A DNA stretch of 64,000 bases, from positions 62,001 to 126,000 of the forward strand of contig JAMWBK010000001.1 in assembly GCA_029953675.1 (NCBI GenBank). The letters run 5' to 3'. The DNA comes from Rhodosorus marinus. Taxonomy: Eukaryota; Rhodophyta; Stylonematophyceae; Stylonematales; Stylonemataceae. Both the position numbers and the translations under genes were made by a program. The notes beneath the pieces were generated by a model that made no database searches, had not been told where the DNA came from, and worked only from the letters and a program-made list of their open reading frames with translations. Below are positions 59,147 to 64,000 of this stretch, piece after piece (positions within the stretch are counted from its first letter, which is position 1; each line of letters opens with the position of its first letter).

Positions 59147-60658
59147 TCAACAGAGTTCCTTTTCGTGGAAGGACATTGCCGTGCCTTGATCAAGAGCCTT
59201 TTTAAGCAGCACGGGGTCGTGAGGCGAGAGGTAGTGCTCAATCCAACCAAGAATACCCGCGTTTCTCTTCGGATTCATACCCATATCCGTCAAGAGGTCA
59301 TCATGGTACGCCGCCTGCTGCAGCTGTACAAAACCTGCCCTATGCTCACATTCGTTAATAAGCCCTCTCCTTGACTTCTTCATATTCTCGACGTCCTGCT
59401 CCATTTCCTTCTTTGAAGGTTTCTTGAAATCCTCGCAAAGCCAACCCACCAGCCACCGCGCCTGAAGATCAAAGGTCACGGGATTCATAAACGAGCTCGC
59501 ATGGCCAATGAAAGCAAAATTCTCAACATTCGGTGAAATGATATGTTTGTACACCCAGATCCCGTCCTTCTCCGCCTTCAGCCTTTTCAGGAGATCATCG
59601 TTCAAGGGTTTAACGGATCGTTTCCACCCTGTACCAAGAATAATAACGTCAGCGTCCACCTCTTCGCCAGTTGATAAACGCAGCGACTTGCGCCCAATCT
59701 CGTTGATCCCTCCCACGCGTACATCAATGGCTCCCCTTCGGACAGCCTGGAGGTATGGCTTTGGAACGAGGCAAATCGAGGAAGAGAGCAGGTCTTCGTT
59801 GAATTTCGATTTTGGCCACAGCCGAGGTGGTAGCCGATAGTTCGTCAAGAGCATGGCCTCGAGTAAGCGGAAGTAAACCCATGAAAACGGAGACGCAATG
59901 CGATGGAGCGCTTTGGATAGCTCGGAGTCTCCGTAATACGGCGCCAAGAGTTTCCCGAACAGGCGAGAAGACAGGATCTTAAACGCAGGAAAAACACCAA
60001 TGGTATTGTGGGTCATCCATTGTCGATGCCGTGAGACCTGGACGACACTCTCGGCATTCTCAGACGCGTTAACGGCCACATCCAACGCGCTTTTCCCGTT
60101 ACCCACTACCACCACTTTCTTCCCCTTGAATAAGTCTGGGGACCTCCATTTCGAGGTGTGCATGATCTCCCCCTCAAATTTGTCTTGCCCAGGAAAAGTT
60201 GGTACGTTGGGTTTGCCCGAGAAGAGACCAGTGCAAATCACTAGGAAGTCAAATACCTCAGTTCTCGACTCGGACAGCTTCATATCCTTCACCGTGATGC
60301 TCCATCGCATGTCTTCATTCTGCTCCATCTGAAGCACTTCGTGGTTAAACCGGAAGTACGCTCGGAGGTTGAGCTCGTCCACAACATTGTCAAGATACTC
60401 ACAAATCTCGTCCTTGTCGGGATAGTCGGCAACCTCCTCTTTGTGTTCCAAGTCTATAAACCGATAGAGCTTTTTTGTTTCTTGCGCCCCGGCCTTGTAG
60501 TAGTTGTCCGCCCAAAGACCTCCAACCTTGCTCTGCTTTTCAAAGGCCAAACAATCTATCCCACGTTTTCGTAGTTCCTTTACAGTTGCAACGCCTGAAA
60601 CTCCAGCCCCAATTACCGCGACTCTACCTTTCTCAACAGAAAAGCACCCAGGAGCCAT
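59147..60658 (-). CDS. Flavoprotein monooxygenase, divergent FMO-like (array copy 4)
   Basis: 503 residues, no intron; ATG at 60656-60658 (MAPGCFSVEKGRVAVIGAG). FAD motif VAVIGAGVSG and KVGGLWADNYYKAGAQ are conserved. But the fingerprint reads FEGEIMHTSKWRS, that is HxxxW where copies 1-3 have HxxxY. The NADPH motif is VVVVGNGKSALDVA (third Gly replaced by Ala), and the late motif is VIILGTGWKR rather than LATGW. HxxxW is the mark of Baeyer-Villiger monooxygenases (FxGxxxHxxxW followed by P/D), but here Arg follows. The protein may catalyse a different oxidation than its neighbours. It ends with GWIEHYLSPHDP, which matches the fifth copy at the window end, so copies 4 and 5 form a subgroup. 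Confidence 0.88.
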   Translation of the reverse strand: MAPGCFSVEKGRVAVIGAGVSGVATVKELRKRGIDCLAFEKQSKVGGLWADNYYKAGAQETKKLYRFIDLEHKEEVADYPDKDEICEYLDNVVDELNLRAYFRFNHEVLQMEQNEDMRWSITVKDMKLSESRTEVFDFLVICTGLFSGKPNVPTFPGQDKFEGEIMHTSKWRSPDLFKGKKVVVVGNGKSALDVAVNASENAESVVQVSRHRQWMTHNTIGVFPAFKILSSRLFGKLLAPYYGDSELSKALHRIASPFSWVYFRLLEAMLLTNYRLPPRLWPKSKFNEDLLSSSICLVPKPYLQAVRRGAIDVRVGGINEIGRKSLRLSTGEEVDADVIILGTGWKRSVKPLNDDLLKRLKAEKDGIWVYKHIISPNVENFAFIGHASSFMNPVTFDLQARWLVGWLCEDFKKPSKKEMEQDVENMKKSRRGLINECEHRAGFVQLQQAAYHDDLLTDMGMNPKRNAGILGWIEHYLSPHDPVLLKKALDQGTAMSFHEKELC

Positions 60659-62384
60659 AACTGATTTGTTCTGTCAGAATCTTAACAAACCTTTTGCGGC
60701 CCAACGAGAGAAAAAAAAAAGTGAGCAAACAGAGTCTTGAATGCATAGGTCTACCCTGGTTCTTCTTCAGTCGCTCCCCAAACCCCCATCCCCCACCGGA
60801 CTCTCGCCCCCTTTCCCGAAACATGGGAAGAAAGATGTGTCCCATTTATCAGAATGCCCTTGAACAGACCTATCAAAGTTGCCAATGATTCATGTCCCGT
60901 CAGGTCCACTCATGTCCATTCGAGAGACTTTTTCACACCCTCCTCAAAAATTCATTTCTAATACTGCGACTCCTATCAAAAGCAAAAGTTGTCCAAAATC
61001 CAACCTATAACCCCCCCTGGCACAAATGGCATTTGTTTAGCCAAATAGGTTTTACCCCCCTTCTAATGGAGGATGGGCTTTCTAAAGCACAAGCTTGTGG
61101 GAGCACGTCATTTGCTTTCTCGTTGTGAGTCTACCCAGAAATTTCATCGTTTGTAAGATACGATCTGCCCCGTCAGTGGCCTCAAAAACAAAGCAAATTC
61201 AGAAAATTCAGAAACAAGGCAAAACTGTATGGAAATAAATGGGTTTGCGCAAATGCAGAAAATCAGCGAAAAATGATAGACGTGAACTTGTACATAGAAC
61301 AAGCAAGCGCATCAGAATAAGCTTCTAGGGTTCTTTAAATTACACCTACATTTTGGGTTATCAGCCTTGTTTTAGGGCACATACATGTGATTGGCATCAA
61401 GAAAGTATATTTAGAACGCATCATAGCCAAAATATATATAAAAAAGTATACAGAGTGAATGCCTATTGTACTCGTACAATTTATTGAAATTTGTTCAAGT
61501 GCCGGATGCGTTAACCCCGTGGAGCGGGGGGGTAGAGTATACTACCTACTCAAACTCGCTTTCAACTCATGAGCTGTAACCTAGGGGGTATGTAGACCTG
61601 GGTCCTAGTGCAATAGAACAGTATCTTCCGATAAATTATCCCGCTGCGAGATATTTTTTATTCTTTCAAGGTCGAGAGGATCGATGGTATAGTTAAAATT
61701 TGCACCGTATTTTGCTCCTTTTTTGTAATAAACGATATTAAACCTCCAGAATCAAAGACTTGATGAATATATCGCTTCCTTATAGCGACAATATCACTGA
61801 GTTGCAACGGAGAAACCAGACTAAAATAAGAGAAAGAAAATACTGGGTCAAAGCTGAGCCTACATTATTGTTTTTGGTTTCAAATTTTATGAGATGTGGG
61901 TTTATTTACGAGCAATTTAGGGAAAAGATGTGGTAGCGCGAGGATTATTCCAACCGACTCAAACTGTTGCATGAAAAACTACCAAGGGGACATTTTATTA
62001 CATTAATGTTACTTCGCCCTATTATATTATTTTATATTTTAGAGAAAAAACGATCCCGAAAGACTGGGATGATTTTATTGCCGTGAAATGCATAAAACCA
62101 CCGCTTTTTCGTCTCACCTCCTCGAGATCGATTGCTGCGCAAGCGATGGTTAAGCTGTGATGCTGGACAACGTTTTCAAACGTTTGGCTGGCAGCAAATT
62201 TCGCTTCTAGTGGGATTATTCATTGGCTTCAGATCTCTGCGTACTCTGAACCATGGAACCAAAAAAGCCGATCTCATCAAGGCTCTTTGTCGGTGATGAA
62301 TGGAGACTGCCTTAAAACCCGATCTTTGGTCGGGTGATGGTCTGCGAAACTGAACTAGCTTTATGGTTCACAGCTTCGCTTCGC
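60659..62384. other. Intergenic, AT-rich, no gene recognised
   Basis: About 1.7 kb between FMO-like copy 4 and the degraded copies. AT-rich especially 61370-62060. No RNA gene or protein seen. Confidence 0.5.
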
Positions 62385-63480
62385 TCAGAAGGGTATCATG
62401 CCACTTGATGCAACTGTACGAGACCTGCTCTCATCTAGCGATACTGAATGCACTCGTCCCGACTTCTTCGCATTCTATGCGTCCCCTTCCTCTTCAGATG
62501 GCTCTGGAAAATGATCCATGAACCACTCCCCGAGCCAAAACGCCTCAAGGGTGGGGTTAGGGAGTCCACAAACACACTAGCACCGACATGGAAGCACTGT
62601 GACTGTACGAAACCAGCTGTCAACTCTCAACCGTTGACGATGCGCCTGTTCGACTTGTCCGTGTTCTCAAAATCTTGTTCCGTTTCCGTCTTCCAGGAAA
62701 AACATCGCTAGAGCCATCCCACCAGAACGCCTTCCTCGGGATCCGAAGTTTTGCGAAATACACATTGGTATCTCATATTTCGAGGAAGATCAAAGGCCCT
62801 CGGCCTCAAGGGCCGTGTCCAGAGGCCCAATGGACGGAAAGCTGTGGACATGTGGTGGAATGATGTTCTTGTACCGCATAATTTCTCCACAGGCTTGCAG
62901 TATTCCTCCAGCTGTTCCAAGGATACTTGGATTGCGACAAATTCCTCCAATTCCTCGTCCACGTCCTCGTTGTCATCAGAAAGCGGGAGATGGTGGCGGC
63001 TGGTCACACGTGCCGCCTCGCTCCGCCGGGCCCTATCTCTATCTCATTCTCCTGGGCGTCCACACCGACCCGACTCTGTTCTGCCTTCGGGCGTCTACAG
63101 CTAACTCCATATTGATAAGAGTCGTTGGCAGAGATTCGTGCGGTAGAAGGATCCCTCCAAAGTTTTTCCCTGTTTCGAGCATCGACGAAATCGTCAACGG
63201 GGTTAGTCGCAGCCCTGAACTCTACGAGACAGCCTTGCCGATAGGTCAGGCGATCGTCGAGATGCTTATGGACAACCATGGATGTCGCGAAAGGCAACAC
63301 CGTCAGGTGGTTGCGAAGTCAGAAGACCGTGCACCAAGCTCATTTTTATGTTAATGCACAAGTTGTTCAAATACTTCGGCGCCAACATATGAAACTCTTT
63401 GCTTCTGAACGGCTAGGGTTCATTTGGTGGAGGATAAGTACCGCGGAAAGCTCGTGCGATTTGCAGTACGATGCTTAACT
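62385..63480 (-). pseudogene. Degraded FMO-like gene copies
   Basis: Short blocks align with the minus-strand C-terminal half of the FMO-like genes. One block (62385-62490) matches the copy 4 region around the YHDDLL-to-KKSRRG segment at the base level. Another (about 62555-62600) reads FHVGASVFVDSLT, like FIGHASSFMNPVT in copy 4. A third (about 62845-62900) reads MRYKNIIPPHVHSF, like MYKNMIPVNVERLAF in copy 2. Near 63185-63215 FRAATNPVDDFVDA again recalls the same region, so there may be two dead copies. Frames shift and stops occur throughout; no FAD motif is visible. Confidence 0.6.
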
Positions 63481-63669
63481 GTATTACGCACGGTCGCGAC
63501 AGTGTACAGTTCTTTGATTCTCGACTCCCTCATGGAGCGAGCTCAGCCACAATTCCCAGGACATTACGAATATGAGCACATCCACTGTGGTTCAGTGGAT
63601 ATGCTCAAGGCGCTTTTAAAAGAGTGTGATATGGCTACATATGTACAAAGACTTCTTGTCCTACTAGCT

Positions 63670-64000
63670 CTACGCAGTGGGAGGGCATCTCTTCACAACC
63701 TCATTCTCCCCAGCAGGCGTGATTCGATAAAAGTAGTGCTCGATCCATCCCATCAGTCCGGATCGTTTCCTAATGTTCACGTTCATATCTTTGAGCAGAT
63801 CGTCGTGGTAAGACTGCATGTGTAACTGTATGCAGCTTGCTCTCATCGCGTTCATTGGCGTAATCGCCCTCCTCGACTGTCTCATATCCCAGATATCCAG
63901 CACCATTTCTTTATGTGACGGTCTTGGCATTGCGTTTGTAAGCAAAGCGGCAAGCCACTTGGCTTGAACCATGTGCGTCATGGGGTTTATGGCCGTGAAA
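63670..64000 (-). CDS. FMO-like protein, array copy 5 (5' part beyond window)
   Basis: The last 109 codons of another FMO-like gene, open to the window edge. It reads AINPMTHMVQAKWLAALL, matching MNPVTFDLQARWLVGWL of copy 4, then MRQSRRAITPMNAMRA, QSYHDDLLKDMNV and RSGLMGWIEHYFY before the stop at 63670. The match to copy 4 (GWIEHYLSP) is closer than to copies 1-3. The FAD and NADPH motifs lie outside the window, so integrity cannot be judged. Same strand and direction as the rest of the array. Confidence 0.85.
   Translation of the reverse strand, partial: FTAINPMTHMVQAKWLAALLTNAMPRPSHKEMVLDIWDMRQSRRAITPMNAMRASCIQLHMQSYHDDLLKDMNVNIRKRSGLMGWIEHYFYRITPAGENEVVKRCPPTA

Overview
The window looks like nuclear DNA of a photosynthetic eukaryote. 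Spliceosomal GT-AG introns (about 70-270 bp) interrupt many genes. There are cytosolic ribosomal protein genes (eL8, uS8), a V-ATPase proteolipid, an NDR-type kinase and a DNMT2 gene, and several proteins have plastid-type N-termini. A clan GH-A glycosidase resembling marine-polysaccharide hydrolases (GH86 agarase/porphyranase-like) and a cytosolic-type sulfotransferase would fit a red alga. That placement is inference; I cannot name the species.

Layout. 0.5-14.9 kb: a lipid-anchored BAR-like protein, a plastid-type DCC (DUF393) protein, eL8, a small basic SLX9-like protein, a DUF1279 protein, uS8 and an alpha/beta hydrolase. 15-18.8 kb: gene-poor, with a hairpin and a short tandem repeat. 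18.8-31.8 kb: ABHD18-like hydrolase, Ty3/gypsy integrase relic, an IGPS-like protein lacking key catalytic residues, NDR kinase, V-ATPase subunit c, DNMT2 and a tandem-BRCT protein. 31.8-37.8 kb: mostly unassigned, with two weak candidate genes. 37.8-47.2 kb: secreted glycosidase, sulfotransferase, decayed Ty1/copia element, tandem repeat and an MFS transporter. 48.8-64 kb: a head-to-tail array of flavin-dependent monooxygenases (FMO-like), all on the minus strand and all intronless. It has four complete genes, a stretch of degraded copies and a fifth gene cut by the window end. One unrelated two-exon gene sits inside it.

The housekeeping genes look unlinked in function. The FMO array is the one clear local expansion. 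It contrasts with its neighbours in lacking introns, and it contains intact, diverged and dead copies, as expected of a gene family turning over by duplication and loss. The secreted glycosidase and the sulfotransferase are about 1.4 kb apart and could both act on sulfated wall polysaccharide, but this is only a suggestion from proximity.

Exon boundaries were chosen by reading frame, GT/AG sites and family alignment from memory. No transcript evidence or database search was available.
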